The notes beneath the pieces were generated by a model. It did no database searches and had not been told where the DNA came from. It saw only the letters and a program-made list of their open reading frames with translations. From Mycobacterium sp. ACS4331 (GTDB lineage Bacteria > Actinomycetota > Actinomycetes > Mycobacteriales > Mycobacteriaceae): DNA of 64,000 nucleotides. The translations under genes were made by a program, and so were the position numbers. The stretch spans positions 175,393-239,392 of the forward strand of contig NZ_LZHW01000013.1 of NCBI RefSeq assembly GCF_001667265.1, in the 5' to 3' direction. Of this stretch, positions 34,625 through 43,864 are shown one piece after another. Position 1 is the first letter of the stretch, and every line of letters begins with the position of its first letter.

Positions 34625-36157
34625 TCAGCCGGCGGTGGCGCTGGTTTCAGCGGCGGGCTTGCGAGGCCCGCGACGGCGACGCCGGCGCGGAGCGCGCGTG
34701 GTCTCGGCGCCGTCCTCGCCTGCGGCCGCAGGAGCGTCGGCGACGGCGACCGCGACCGCGTCAGCCTCGGGCGCGGTGCCCTCGACGTGCCCGGTCAGCG
34801 TCTTGCCGCCACGGGTGCGGCGGCGCTGACGGCTCCGGCGTGGCTTCTCACCGCCGCTGGAGATGGTCTCGGTGCGCTCTTCGCGACGCTTGGTGGCCTT
34901 TTTCTGCGGGGTTCCGACCGAGCCGGTGGCTTCGGCGGGGATGCTCAGCTCCTCGTACAGGTGCGGCGAGCTGGAGTACGTCTCGGCGGGCTCGGGGCAG
35001 TCCAGGCCGAGCGCCTTGTCGATCAGGGTCCAGCGGGTCAGCTCGTCCCAGTCGACCAGGGTCACAGCGACGCCGGTCTTGCCCGCGCGGCCCGTGCGGC
35101 CGATGCGGTGCACGTAGGACTGCTCGTCGTCGGGGATCTGGTAGTTGATGACGTGCGTGACGTCGTCGATGTCGATGCCGCGGGCGGCGACGTCAGTGGC
35201 GACGAGGACGTCGATGTCGCCGGTGCGGAAGGACTTCAGCGCCTTCTCACGGGCGATCTGCCCCAGGTCGCCGTGTACGGCGCCGACCTTGAAGCCGCGC
35301 TCTGCGAGTTCGTCGGCGACCTTCTGCGCGGTGCGCTTGGTGCGGGTGAACACCATCGTCGCGCCGCGGCCCTCGGCCTGCAGCACCCGGCTGACGAGTT
35401 CGACCTTGTCGAGCGCGTGCGCGCGGTAGATGAACTGCTTGGTGGTGTCGTGGGTGGCCGCCGAGTGCGGGGCCTCGGCCCGGATGTGGGTGGGCTGGTT
35501 CATGAACGTGCGGGCCAGCGTGATGATCGGGTCCGGCATGGTCGCCGAGAACAGCATCGACTGGCGCGAGTCCGGGGTCAGCCGCAGGATGCGCTCAATG
35601 TCGGGGAGGAAGCCGAGGTCAAGCATCTCGTCGGCCTCGTCGAGGACCAGCACCGACAACCCGCCCAGCTGCAGGTGTCCCTGCTGCGCCAGGTCGAGAA
35701 GGCGGCCCGGGGTGCCGACGACCACGTCGGCGCCCTTGCGCAGCGCCTCGATCTGCGGCTCGTAGGGGCGTCCGCCGTAGATGGACACCACCGACAGGGG
35801 GCGGGTGCCGTCGCCGTCGGGGGCGGACAGGTGCTTGGCGGCGCCGGACAGGTCGCCGTAGACCTGCAGGCACAGTTCGCGGGTGGGCACCACGACCAGG
35901 GCCCGCGGGGCACCCGTCAGGGGGCGGGTGCTGTCGGTGACGACCTTGTGCAGCAGCGGGACGCCGAAGGCGTAGGTCTTGCCCATACCCGTGCGGGCCT
36001 GGCCGATCAGGTCGTCGCCGGCCAGCGCGAGCGGAAGCGTCAGCTCCTGGATCGCGAAGGGGTGCTCGATGCCCTGTTCGGCGAGTGCGCGCACGATGGC
36101 GTCATGCACGCCGAGTTGGGCGAAGGTCTGCTCGGCTTGCGTATGTAACTGAGTCAT
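34625..36157 (-). CDS. rhlE: DEAD-box RNA helicase RhlE
   Basis: 510-residue DEAD-box helicase: Q motif AIQELTLPLAL, motif I ARTGMGKTYAFG, motif II VLDEADEML, motif III SATMPD, motif VI HRIGRTGRAGKTG. The last about 100 residues are basic and low-complexity (RRSRQRRRTRGG, RRRRRGPRKPA), an RNA-binding tail. RhlE associates with the degradosome in mycobacteria. The ATG lacks a normal ribosome binding site; GAAAGG lies 17 bases upstream. The gene has a 320-bp structured leader, suggesting feedback control. Confidence 0.92.
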   Translation of the reverse strand: MTQLHTQAEQTFAQLGVHDAIVRALAEQGIEHPFAIQELTLPLALAGDDLIGQARTGMGKTYAFGVPLLHKVVTDSTRPLTGAPRALVVVPTRELCLQVYGDLSGAAKHLSAPDGDGTRPLSVVSIYGGRPYEPQIEALRKGADVVVGTPGRLLDLAQQGHLQLGGLSVLVLDEADEMLDLGFLPDIERILRLTPDSRQSMLFSATMPDPIITLARTFMNQPTHIRAEAPHSAATHDTTKQFIYRAHALDKVELVSRVLQAEGRGATMVFTRTKRTAQKVADELAERGFKVGAVHGDLGQIAREKALKSFRTGDIDVLVATDVAARGIDIDDVTHVINYQIPDDEQSYVHRIGRTGRAGKTGVAVTLVDWDELTRWTLIDKALGLDCPEPAETYSSSPHLYEELSIPAEATGSVGTPQKKATKRREERTETISSGGEKPRRSRQRRRTRGGKTLTGHVEGTAPEADAVAVAVADAPAAAGEDGAETTRAPRRRRRRGPRKPAAETSATAG

Positions 36158-36479
36158 GGAGGGGGTGTGCAACCTTTCGGTGTCTATGCGAGTCAAATTC
36201 CGAGGTGTGAGCTCGTCTGTCGTTCTCGTCGCGTCATCTCGCGCACACGAGTCGTAGAGAGACAAACCTCGGTGTCTGACGGACACCGGATCCGCTGGGC
36301 CCAGCGCTGGAAAAAATCTTCGAGGCGGGCCGTGCACGTGCACGCACATTTCCTCGGAAGGCGGTGAATACGAGCCTTCCGCTGACCATTGTAACTGGTC
36401 GGCCCCGCCGGGACGGTTTTCGGCGATTTCGGGGTGCCGCCCGCGCCTGGAGGCAACCGCCGATCGTTACAGTGACCCC
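36158..36479. promoter_or_regulatory. Structured divergent leader between rhlE and ferritin-like gene
   Basis: This 322-bp gap holds several perfect palindromes: hairpin 36270-36288 (CGGTGTC/GACACCG, 5-base loop), CGCTGGGCCCAGCG (36293-36306), CCAGCGCTGG (36301-36310) and CGTGCACGTGCACG (36331-36344), all on the rhlE side. It probably encodes the 5' untranslated region and promoter of rhlE. No reading frame here looks coding. Confidence 0.5.
36468..36473 (+). promoter_or_regulatory. Leaderless-type -10 element for the ferritin-like gene
   Basis: TACAGT followed by six bases and the ATG at 36480, so transcription should begin at the start codon. Confidence 0.5.
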
Positions 36480-37190
36480 ATGAGTTCGACGCAGCCCGCG
36501 GCCGGCCCCGAGTCCTCACCGCAGGAGTCTGCGCAGACCCCCCGGGTGCCCGTGGATCATCCCGGTGTCGACAAGCTCTTCGCGCTCCTGGCCTACGGCG
36601 AGGTGGCGGCGTTCTACCGGCTCACCGAAGAGGCGCGGATGGCCCCGAACCTGACGGGGCGGGTCAACATGGCGAGCATGGCCGCCGCCGAGATGGGCCA
36701 TTACGAACTTCTGCGGGATGCGTTGCAGCGCAGGGGAGTCGACGTCGTCACGAGGATGGCGGAGTACGCCCCCACTCTCGACGACTACCACAGCCTGACC
36801 ACGCCGAGCACGTGGTTGGAGGCGTTGGTGAAGACCTATGTCGGCGATGCGCTGGCCGCGGACTTCTACCTCGAGATCGCCGATGCGCTGCCCGACGAGG
36901 TGGCCGACGTGGTGCGCGGCGTGCTGGCCGAGACGGGCCACTCGCAGTTCGTGGTGGCCGAGGTGCGCGAGGCGGTCTCGGCCAGCGAGGTGCACCGCTC
37001 GAGGCTGGCTCTGTGGTCGCGCCGACTGCTCGGTGAGGCGATCACGCAGGCACAGTATGTGCTGGCCGAGCACGACGAACTGGTCGACCTTGTGGTGTCC
37101 GGCACGGGCGGGCTCGGCCAGATCACTGAGTTCTTCGACAGGCTTCAGAACACCCACGCGACCCGGATGGCCGAACTCGGCCTGGCCTGA
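36480..37190 (+). CDS. Ferritin-like fold protein (Rv3210c-like)
   Basis: 236-residue four-helix protein related to the MiaE/ferritin-like group. Putative di-iron ligands follow the E ... ExxH ... ExxH pattern: E41 in AYGEVAAF, E71-x2-H74 in AAEMGHYE, and LAETGHSQF further on. The first 25 residues are Pro/Gln/Ser-rich and likely disordered. Function is unproven; it may be an oxidase or hydroxylase. It is transcribed away from rhlE, probably as a leaderless mRNA, and converges on the next gene. Confidence 0.83.
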   Translation: MSSTQPAAGPESSPQESAQTPRVPVDHPGVDKLFALLAYGEVAAFYRLTEEARMAPNLTGRVNMASMAAAEMGHYELLRDALQRRGVDVVTRMAEYAPTLDDYHSLTTPSTWLEALVKTYVGDALAADFYLEIADALPDEVADVVRGVLAETGHSQFVVAEVREAVSASEVHRSRLALWSRRLLGEAITQAQYVLAEHDELVDLVVSGTGGLGQITEFFDRLQNTHATRMAELGLA

Positions 37191-37199
37191 GGCCGGCTG

Positions 37200-38018
37200 C
37201 TACTTGGTGCAGGTCGCGATCAGCGAGTTGTTGTTCTGGGCGACCGTGACCGCTCCGGTGCCGTCGGTGATCGTGCAGTTGAGCTGACCGGTCACGCTGG
37301 TCGCCGTCACCGACTGCGTCTCCACGCCCGGGTTCAGCACGACGGTGCGCGACCACGGCAGCGCGACGTTCAGGTCGGTGCGCGGGAAGCCCTGTTCGTC
37401 GGTGTAGATGATGGTGACCAGGTCGAACAGTTGGCGGTTGCCGGTGACCGAATAGGTGATGGTCCGCTCCGGTGCGGCGCCCTCGACGGGCGGGGGCGGC
37501 GGCAGTTCGGCGGGGGATGGATGGGTGGCCGTCGGCGTGGTGGTCACGGTCACGACGGTCTCTGGAGCCAACGGCGCGGACGGGCCGGGACCGGGCGGCA
37601 CGGTGGCGATGACGGTGCGCGGGGTCGTCGAGGTGGGTGCGGCGTCCTGCACCGGCGCCTCGGCACTGCTGGTCTGCGTCGAGGTCGCGGTGGATGTCGC
37701 GCTGTCGTTGCCGAGCACGGTGGCGATCGCGACGACTGAGACGAACAACACCACCGCGGCGGCGCCGGCGATCCACCGCCAGCGGGTGTCGCGGCCGTGC
37801 TCGTAGTCGTCGTAGTCGTCGTAATCCTCGTAGTCGAGGACCTCGGTGGCGCCGGTGTCGTATGTGTCGTAGGTTCCGTCGGCCCTGTAGGCCGACGACC
37901 TGTAGGACGGCGGGTGGGATTCGGTGCCGGGGTCACCGTGCTCGGTGGAGTGCTGGGACTCGTCGGCGAAGGTGTTGCCGCCCCGCGTTCCCGTACCGCT
38001 CCAGTAGGGCCTGCTCAT
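37200..38018 (-). CDS. MmpS-like membrane protein with acidic tail (Rv3209-like)
   Basis: 272-residue protein: cytosolic tail with an acidic Tyr/Asp run (DYEDYDDYDDYEHG, about 62-75), one membrane helix (about 84-102), a long Thr/Pro-rich spacer (about 105-180) and a C-terminal beta domain ending LIATCTK with two cysteines likely paired (LNCTI and ATCTK). The C-terminal domain resembles the soluble domain of MmpS proteins. Function unknown; type II orientation places the beta domain outside. No mmpL is adjacent. Confidence 0.78.
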   Translation of the reverse strand: MSRPYWSGTGTRGGNTFADESQHSTEHGDPGTESHPPSYRSSAYRADGTYDTYDTGATEVLDYEDYDDYDDYEHGRDTRWRWIAGAAAVVLFVSVVAIATVLGNDSATSTATSTQTSSAEAPVQDAAPTSTTPRTVIATVPPGPGPSAPLAPETVVTVTTTPTATHPSPAELPPPPPVEGAAPERTITYSVTGNRQLFDLVTIIYTDEQGFPRTDLNVALPWSRTVVLNPGVETQSVTATSVTGQLNCTITDGTGAVTVAQNNNSLIATCTK

Positions 38019-38305
38019 CGGGTCACCTCGCCTTCGGCGCTCGAAATCACTTTGATCACTCCAGTCACATCCTTCACTGCGAATGGTATCGGCGCGGGCA
38101 TCCGGCGCGGCGCAGCGCGCGGGGTGTGTCGGGCTTTGGTGACCAAGTTCATCCGGGCAGGTCAGAACCGTCCGTCGAGAGGCTTCGCTGACCGCGAACG
38201 CCTGGTGCGGCGCGGGTCGTCGAGCGTGGACTAGCCTGCTTCTACAGCGCGCTCGTAACTCGCGGCGCCGCAGTTTTCTGCGAATCTGAACGGAAAGGGT
38301 CCGGC

Positions 38306-38563
38306 GTGGAGGTCAAGATCGGTGTCACGGACAGCCCGCGTGAGCTCGTCTTCAACAGCACACAGACACCTGATGAGCTGGAGAAGTCGGTGAGTGCCGC
38401 GCTGTCCGAGGGGGCCGGCGTGCTGAGCCTCACCGACGAGAAGGGCCGCCGTTTCCTGGTCCAGGCAGCACGCGTTGCCTATGTCGAACTGGGCCCCGCC
38501 GACAGCCGTCGGGTCGGGTTCGGAATCGGCGCAGGTCCGGTGACCCCGCCGAGCACCGACTAG
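38306..38563 (+). CDS. TB9.4-like DUF3107 protein
   Basis: 85-residue protein starting VEVKIGVTDSPRELVFNS with GGAAAGG as ribosome binding site before the GTG. Matches the small actinobacterial DUF3107 family (Rv3208A, TB9.4). No catalytic residues evident. The 287-bp gap before it (38019-38305) contains no convincing gene; its promoter must lie there. Convergent with the TetR gene. Confidence 0.85.
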   Translation: MEVKIGVTDSPRELVFNSTQTPDELEKSVSAALSEGAGVLSLTDEKGRRFLVQAARVAYVELGPADSRRVGFGIGAGPVTPPSTD

Positions 38564-38584
38564 ATCGGTCGGACCCGGCGCCGG

Positions 38585-39334
<750 letters not shown>

Positions 39335-39430
39335 CTACCCGGAGCTGCCAAACCCCGGGTGCGCCGCCCTGCGTCGCTCCTGCTGGCGCGCCGGGAGCCC
39401 GTCCGCTGCCCGCTGTGCCATCCTTGGTCG

Positions 39431-40468
39431 GTGACCTACGACCCGGGGCGTCGCGGGGGAAATCGCGTGCCTGTGCTGCGCAACGAGTGGCGCGAGCCGC
39501 TGCGCGCACAACGCGACCCGCTGGCCAGCGATTCCGGGCGCAGCCGTGCCAACCGCGAGGAACACCAGCGGTGGCGCAAACGAACCTGGTTGGGGCGCTT
39601 CGTGTCCACCTACGGGTGGCGTGCCTACGCGCTGCCCGTGCTGGTGGTGGTGACGGTGCTGGTGATCTACCAGACGATCACCGGTGCGAGCAGTGGGACG
39701 CCGGTCGCCACCGAGGAGGTCCACGGGCCCCCGACGATCGGTGCGGAGGGCACCACGATCATCGGTGCGCCGCCGCGTGGGCTGACGCAGTTCGACGCCG
39801 ACCTGCCCACCGGAATCCTGCCCGACGGCGGCCCGTACACCGAGGCCGGCGAGCGCACCTGGCGCGTCATCCCGGGCAGCACGCCGCAGGTCGGGACGGG
39901 CAGCGCCAAGGTGTTCCGGTACACCGTCGAGGTCGAGAACGGCATCGACACCACGTCTTTCGGGGGTGACGACGCGTTCGCCCGGATGGTCGACCAGACC
40001 CTGGCCAACCCCAAGAGCTGGATTCACAACCCGCAGTTCGCGTTCGCCCGCATCGATTCCGGCGAACCCGACTTCCGGGTGTCGCTGACGTCGCCGATCA
40101 CCATCCGCGAGGGCTGCGGGTACGAGATCCAACTCGAGGCGTCCTGCTACAACCCCGCCTATCGGCCCCCCTCGGGCGGCCCCGCGGAGCCGAGGGTCTT
40201 CCTCAACGAGGCGCGCTGGGTCCGCGGGGCGGTGCCGTTCCAGGGCGACATCGGGTCCTACCGGCAGTACCTGATCAACCACGAGGTCGGTCACGGCATC
40301 GGGTATCAGCACCACGAGGCGTGCGACGAGAACGGTGCGCTGGCCCCGGTGATGATGCAGCAGACGTTCTCCACCTCCAATGTCGACGCGGCCAAGTTCG
40401 ATCCGGACTGGATCAAGCCCGACGACAAGACCTGCCGGTTCAACCCCTGGCCGTATCCCATCGCCTAG
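39431..40468 (+). CDS. DUF3152 membrane-anchored zincin-like protein (Rv3207c-like)
   Basis: 345-residue protein with a cytosolic N-terminus, one membrane helix (about residues 66-84) and an extracytoplasmic domain. That domain holds the extended metzincin zinc motif HExxHxxGxxH, read here as HEVGHGIGYQHH, followed by VMMQQ that could form a Met-turn. The pattern suggests a membrane-tethered metalloprotease facing the cell wall. Substrate unknown; the M. tuberculosis counterpart is annotated only as conserved. GTG start at 39431, no obvious ribosome binding site. Confidence 0.83.
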   Translation: MTYDPGRRGGNRVPVLRNEWREPLRAQRDPLASDSGRSRANREEHQRWRKRTWLGRFVSTYGWRAYALPVLVVVTVLVIYQTITGASSGTPVATEEVHGPPTIGAEGTTIIGAPPRGLTQFDADLPTGILPDGGPYTEAGERTWRVIPGSTPQVGTGSAKVFRYTVEVENGIDTTSFGGDDAFARMVDQTLANPKSWIHNPQFAFARIDSGEPDFRVSLTSPITIREGCGYEIQLEASCYNPAYRPPSGGPAEPRVFLNEARWVRGAVPFQGDIGSYRQYLINHEVGHGIGYQHHEACDENGALAPVMMQQTFSTSNVDAAKFDPDWIKPDDKTCRFNPWPYPIA

Positions 40469-40592
40469 CCCCGAGGCGGTGGTCGCGGTGTGATGCACAC
40501 CCTGCTGGGAAGTTCCTGCCCGCCTCCCGTGTTGATGTGTCACGCGCTTTGAGACAATTGGTGAAGGTCACCACCCTGGAGGAGTCGCTTTC

Positions 40593-41768
40593 GTGTCCAC
40601 ACTGCCCCCGCTGGTTTCACCGGCCGCCGAGCTGACTCGCGAGGAGGTCGCGCGATACAGCAGGCACCTGATCATTCCCGACCTCGGAGTCGACGGACAG
40701 AAGCGCCTGAAGAACGCGCGAGTGCTGGTCATCGGTGCCGGGGGCCTGGGGTCGCCGACCCTGCTCTACCTGGCCGCGGCCGGCGTGGGCACCATCGGCA
40801 TCGTCGAGTTCGACGTGGTCGACGAGTCCAACCTGCAACGCCAGATCATCCACGGCCAGTCCGACATCGGCCGCTCCAAGGCGCAGAGCGCGGCCGACTC
40901 GATCCGCGAGATCAACCCGCTGGTGCAGGTCAACCTGCATGAGTTGAGGCTGGAACCGGAGAACGCCGTCGATCTGTTCAGCCAGTACGACCTGATCCTC
41001 GACGGCACCGACAACTTCGCCACCCGATACCTCGTCAACGATGCGGCCGTGCTGGCGGGCAAGCCGTACGTGTGGGGTTCGATCTTCCGTTTCGAGGGTC
41101 AGGTGTCGGTGTTCTGGGAGGACGCCCCGGACGGACTGGGCCTGAACTACCGCGACCTGTACCCCGAACCCCCGCCTCCGGGCATGGTCCCGTCCTGCGC
41201 CGAGGGCGGTGTGCTGGGCATCCTGTGCGCCTCGATCGCCTCGGTGATGGGCACCGAGGCCATCAAGCTCATCACCGGCATCGGCGAGACGCTGCTGGGC
41301 CGGCTGATGGTCTATGACGCGCTCGACATGACCTACCGCACCATCAAGATCCGCAAGGACCCGTCGACGCCGAAGATCACCGAACTCATCGACTACGAGT
41401 CGTTCTGCGGTGTGGTCTCCGAGGATGCCGCGGCCGCCGCGGCCGATTCCACGATCACGCCGCGCGAACTGCGTGAACTGATCGACTCCGGCCGAAACCT
41501 TGCGCTGATCGACGTTCGTGAGCCCGTCGAGTGGGACATCAACCACATCGCCGGAGCCGAACTCATCCCCAAGTCCACGCTGGAGTCCGGTGCCGGCCTG
41601 GCCAAGATGCCGCAGGACCGGCAGGCGGTGCTGTACTGCAAGACCGGTGTGCGTTCGGCCGAGGCACTGGCCGCGGTGAAGAAGGCCGGATTCTCCGACG
41701 CGGTGCATCTGCAGGGCGGAATCACCGCGTGGGCCAAGCAGTACGAACCCGACATGGTGATGTACTGA
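40593..41768 (+). CDS. moeB1: MoeBR: ThiF/MoeB adenylyltransferase fused to rhodanese
   Basis: 391-residue sulfur carrier activating enzyme. Residues 20-270 are the E1-like domain: ATP site VLVIGAGGLGSPTLL, RQIIHGQSDIG, DGTDNFATRYLVND and the Cys-containing PSCAEGGVLG. Residues about 295-385 are a rhodanese domain with the active Cys in YCKTGVRSAE. It adenylates and sulfurates a MoaD- or ThiS-like carrier for molybdopterin or thiocarboxylate formation. Strong ribosome binding site GGAGGAG precedes the GTG. The two CxxC zinc motif cysteines of E. coli MoeB are not seen. Confidence 0.93.
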   Translation: MSTLPPLVSPAAELTREEVARYSRHLIIPDLGVDGQKRLKNARVLVIGAGGLGSPTLLYLAAAGVGTIGIVEFDVVDESNLQRQIIHGQSDIGRSKAQSAADSIREINPLVQVNLHELRLEPENAVDLFSQYDLILDGTDNFATRYLVNDAAVLAGKPYVWGSIFRFEGQVSVFWEDAPDGLGLNYRDLYPEPPPPGMVPSCAEGGVLGILCASIASVMGTEAIKLITGIGETLLGRLMVYDALDMTYRTIKIRKDPSTPKITELIDYESFCGVVSEDAAAAAADSTITPRELRELIDSGRNLALIDVREPVEWDINHIAGAELIPKSTLESGAGLAKMPQDRQAVLYCKTGVRSAEALAAVKKAGFSDAVHLQGGITAWAKQYEPDMVMY

Positions 41769-41832
41769 ACCACCGACTTGGGCGACACAACAGGTCAGCG
41801 TGCAGGTTTGCGGGCCGCCCGACTATAGGGTG

Positions 41833-42693
41833 ATGGCTGTGACCGATGAGCAGCCGCCCGAGCATGTGATGGCGGCGTTCGGTCTGACCGGATCGACGCC
41901 GACGTCCCTGGGTTCCGCCTGGGAGGGTGGCTGGCGCTGCGGTGAGGTCGTGCTGTCACTGGTGGCCGACCACGCCCGCGCCGCATGGTCGGCGAAGGTT
42001 CGCGAGACGCTGTTCGTCGACGGGGTCCGGCTGGCCCGGCCCGTGCGGTCCACCGACGGGCGCTACGTCGTGTCGGGCTGGCGGGCCGACACCTACGTCT
42101 CGGGCACTCCCGAACCGCGTCACGACGAAGTGGTCTCGGCCGCGGTCCGGTTGCACGAGGCCACCGCGAAGCTCGAGCGTCCGCGCTTCCTGACCCAGCC
42201 GCCCGCGCTGCCCTGGGCCGACGTCGACGTTTTCGTCGCGGCTGACCGCGCGGCGTGGGAGGAGCGCCCACTGCACTCGCTGCCGTCGGAGGCCAGGGTC
42301 GGTCCCGGTTCGGCGGACGGCCAACGCTCCATCGACTTGATCAATCAGCTCGCCGGACTGCGCCGGCCCACCAAGAGCCCGAACCAGTTGGTGCACGGGG
42401 ACCTGCACGGCACGGTGCTGTTCGCCGGCACCGCGGCGCCCGGCATCACCGACATCACGCCGTATTGGCGGCCGCCGTCCTGGGCCGCCGGCGTCGTGGT
42501 CGTCGATGCGCTCGCCTGGGGCGACGCCGACGACGGCCTGATCGAGCGCTGGAGCGCACTGCCCGAGTGGCCGCAGATGCTGCTGCGCGCGTTGATGTTC
42601 CGGCTGGCCGTGCACGCTCTGCACCCCCGCGCGACCGCCGCGGCGTTCCCCGGGTTGGCCCGCACGGCGGCTCTGGTCCGCCTCGCGCTCTAG
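41833..42693 (+). CDS. Actinobacterial conserved protein (TIGR02569-like, kinase-fold)
   Basis: 286-residue protein matching the actinobacterial family Rv3205c. The segment NQLVHGDLHGTVLFAG resembles the catalytic loop HGDLHxxN of aminoglycoside-phosphotransferase-like kinases, with Thr in place of Asn, and ITDITPYWRPPSWAAGVVVV sits where the DFD metal loop would be, now DIT. It may be a degenerate kinase fold. The ATG at 41833 is preferred over a GTG two codons later. Its stop shares CTAG with the convergent gene. Confidence 0.78.
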   Translation: MAVTDEQPPEHVMAAFGLTGSTPTSLGSAWEGGWRCGEVVLSLVADHARAAWSAKVRETLFVDGVRLARPVRSTDGRYVVSGWRADTYVSGTPEPRHDEVVSAAVRLHEATAKLERPRFLTQPPALPWADVDVFVAADRAAWEERPLHSLPSEARVGPGSADGQRSIDLINQLAGLRRPTKSPNQLVHGDLHGTVLFAGTAAPGITDITPYWRPPSWAAGVVVVDALAWGDADDGLIERWSALPEWPQMLLRALMFRLAVHALHPRATAAAFPGLARTAALVRLAL

Positions 42694-43010
42694 CTCCGGT
42701 CCGCGGCGAAGGTGTGCCGCACGGAGTCGGGTCCGTGCAGCCTGACCCGGCCGTCGGAGGCCAGCACGCCCTCGGCGCGCAGCAGTTCCAACTGCCGGGC
42801 CCGCAGGTGCTCCGCGGGCCGTCCGGACGCCGAGATCACGCGGTGCCAGGGCAGGTCGGAGGAGTCGGTCCGCATGATCCACCCCGTGATGCGCGGGCTG
42901 GAAAGCCCTGCCGCCGAGGCGATGTCGCCGTAGGTGGCCACGCGCCCAGGCGGGATCGACGCGACCAGCGCGCGCACCCGTTCGACCTGTTCGTCGGTCA
43001 CCGCGGGCAT
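42690..43010 (-). CDS. Alkyltransferase-like protein (ATL)
   Basis: 106-residue homologue of the O6-alkylguanine transferase DNA-binding domain. The active-site motif PCHRV is PWHRV here (W55), so the alkyl acceptor Cys is absent, the definition of ATL proteins that flag O6-alkylguanine for nucleotide excision repair. The HTH with GDIASAAGLSSPRITG carries the Arg finger (R40). It lies 1 bp downstream of the lipV-like hydrolase gene and converges with the kinase-fold gene. M. tuberculosis Rv3204 is the positional match. Confidence 0.9.
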   Translation of the reverse strand: MPAVTDEQVERVRALVASIPPGRVATYGDIASAAGLSSPRITGWIMRTDSSDLPWHRVISASGRPAEHLRARQLELLRAEGVLASDGRVRLHGPDSVRHTFAADRS

Positions 43011-43011
43011 G

Positions 43012-43794
43012 TCAGGACTCCAGCGCGGCCCGGATCAGGCGTGCGGTCTCGGCGGGTTTGGCCTGGGCGACCATGTGGTCACACTCGAGGTCGACCAACG
43101 TGAACTGCGCACCCAGTCGAGTCTCAAGGCCGTCGATGAGGTCGGCGGTCACATAGGGCGGCGACGTGCGGGTCGCGCGCACCAGCGTGGTCGGAATACC
43201 CTTGGGCGCCAACACGACATCGCGTGCAAGCTCACTCCAGTACGCCATCATCGCGGGAACGCAGATGCGCCACCCGACCCGGCCGTTGGGCAGTTCGACG
43301 AGGTGCTCGTCGAGTTCGGCGTCGAGTTGCGCGTCGTCGACGTCGCCCCACGATCCGCTGCTCTTCTCATTGCGGGCCTCCGCGCGGTCGGTGTAGTCCG
43401 GTGAGGCGAACATCGACTCGGCGATCTCGTGCATCCAGGACCCGTCCAACCCGACGGCCGGGTCGAGCAGGACCAGCGCCTTGACCCGGTCGGGATGTGT
43501 GGCCGCCAGGTGCAGGGCGATCGCGCCGCCGAACGAGTGGCCCACCACCACGACGGGGCCCTGCGCCGTCTCGTCGAGAACCCGGGCCAGGGCAGCCACA
43601 TTCGCGTCGATCGTCCAGGGCGCGGCGACCGGGGACCGGCCGTGCCCCAGCAGGTCGGGGGCCACGAGCGTGACATCGGGCAGGTGGGTCTCGGCGAGCG
43701 CCCGCCAGCGCTGACCGTGACCGGTGAGGCCGTGGACGGCCAGCACTCCGGCGGGTCCGGCGGGTCCGTGGCGGTGCACATGCAGAGGGCTCAC
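43012..43794 (-). CDS. lipV: Alpha/beta hydrolase, LipV-like
   Basis: 260-residue hydrolase: oxyanion region VLAVHGLTGHGQRWR, nucleophile elbow VVVGHSFGGAIAL, catalytic Asp near VLLDPAVG or later, and closing His in LECDHMVAQAKP. Corresponds to Rv3203 (LipV), described as a lipase/esterase. The GTG start at 43794 faces adnA across 70 bp. It is co-directional with the ATL gene, one base apart, but the functional link is unclear. Confidence 0.87.
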   Translation of the reverse strand: MSPLHVHRHGPAGPAGVLAVHGLTGHGQRWRALAETHLPDVTLVAPDLLGHGRSPVAAPWTIDANVAALARVLDETAQGPVVVVGHSFGGAIALHLAATHPDRVKALVLLDPAVGLDGSWMHEIAESMFASPDYTDRAEARNEKSSGSWGDVDDAQLDAELDEHLVELPNGRVGWRICVPAMMAYWSELARDVVLAPKGIPTTLVRATRTSPPYVTADLIDGLETRLGAQFTLVDLECDHMVAQAKPAETARLIRAALES

Positions 43795-43864
43795 GGCCTG
43801 TAGATCCTGCCAGGTGCCGTCGCGGGTGGGGCAACTTGTCGGAGGCCTGTGGTGTCATGCCCGC

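Noticed and set aside
37803..37840. Short repetitive DNA (GTCGTAGTC units) resembling a small repeat array
   Set aside because: Codon-level repeat encoding the acidic Tyr/Asp run of the Rv3209-like protein; not a CRISPR or satellite.
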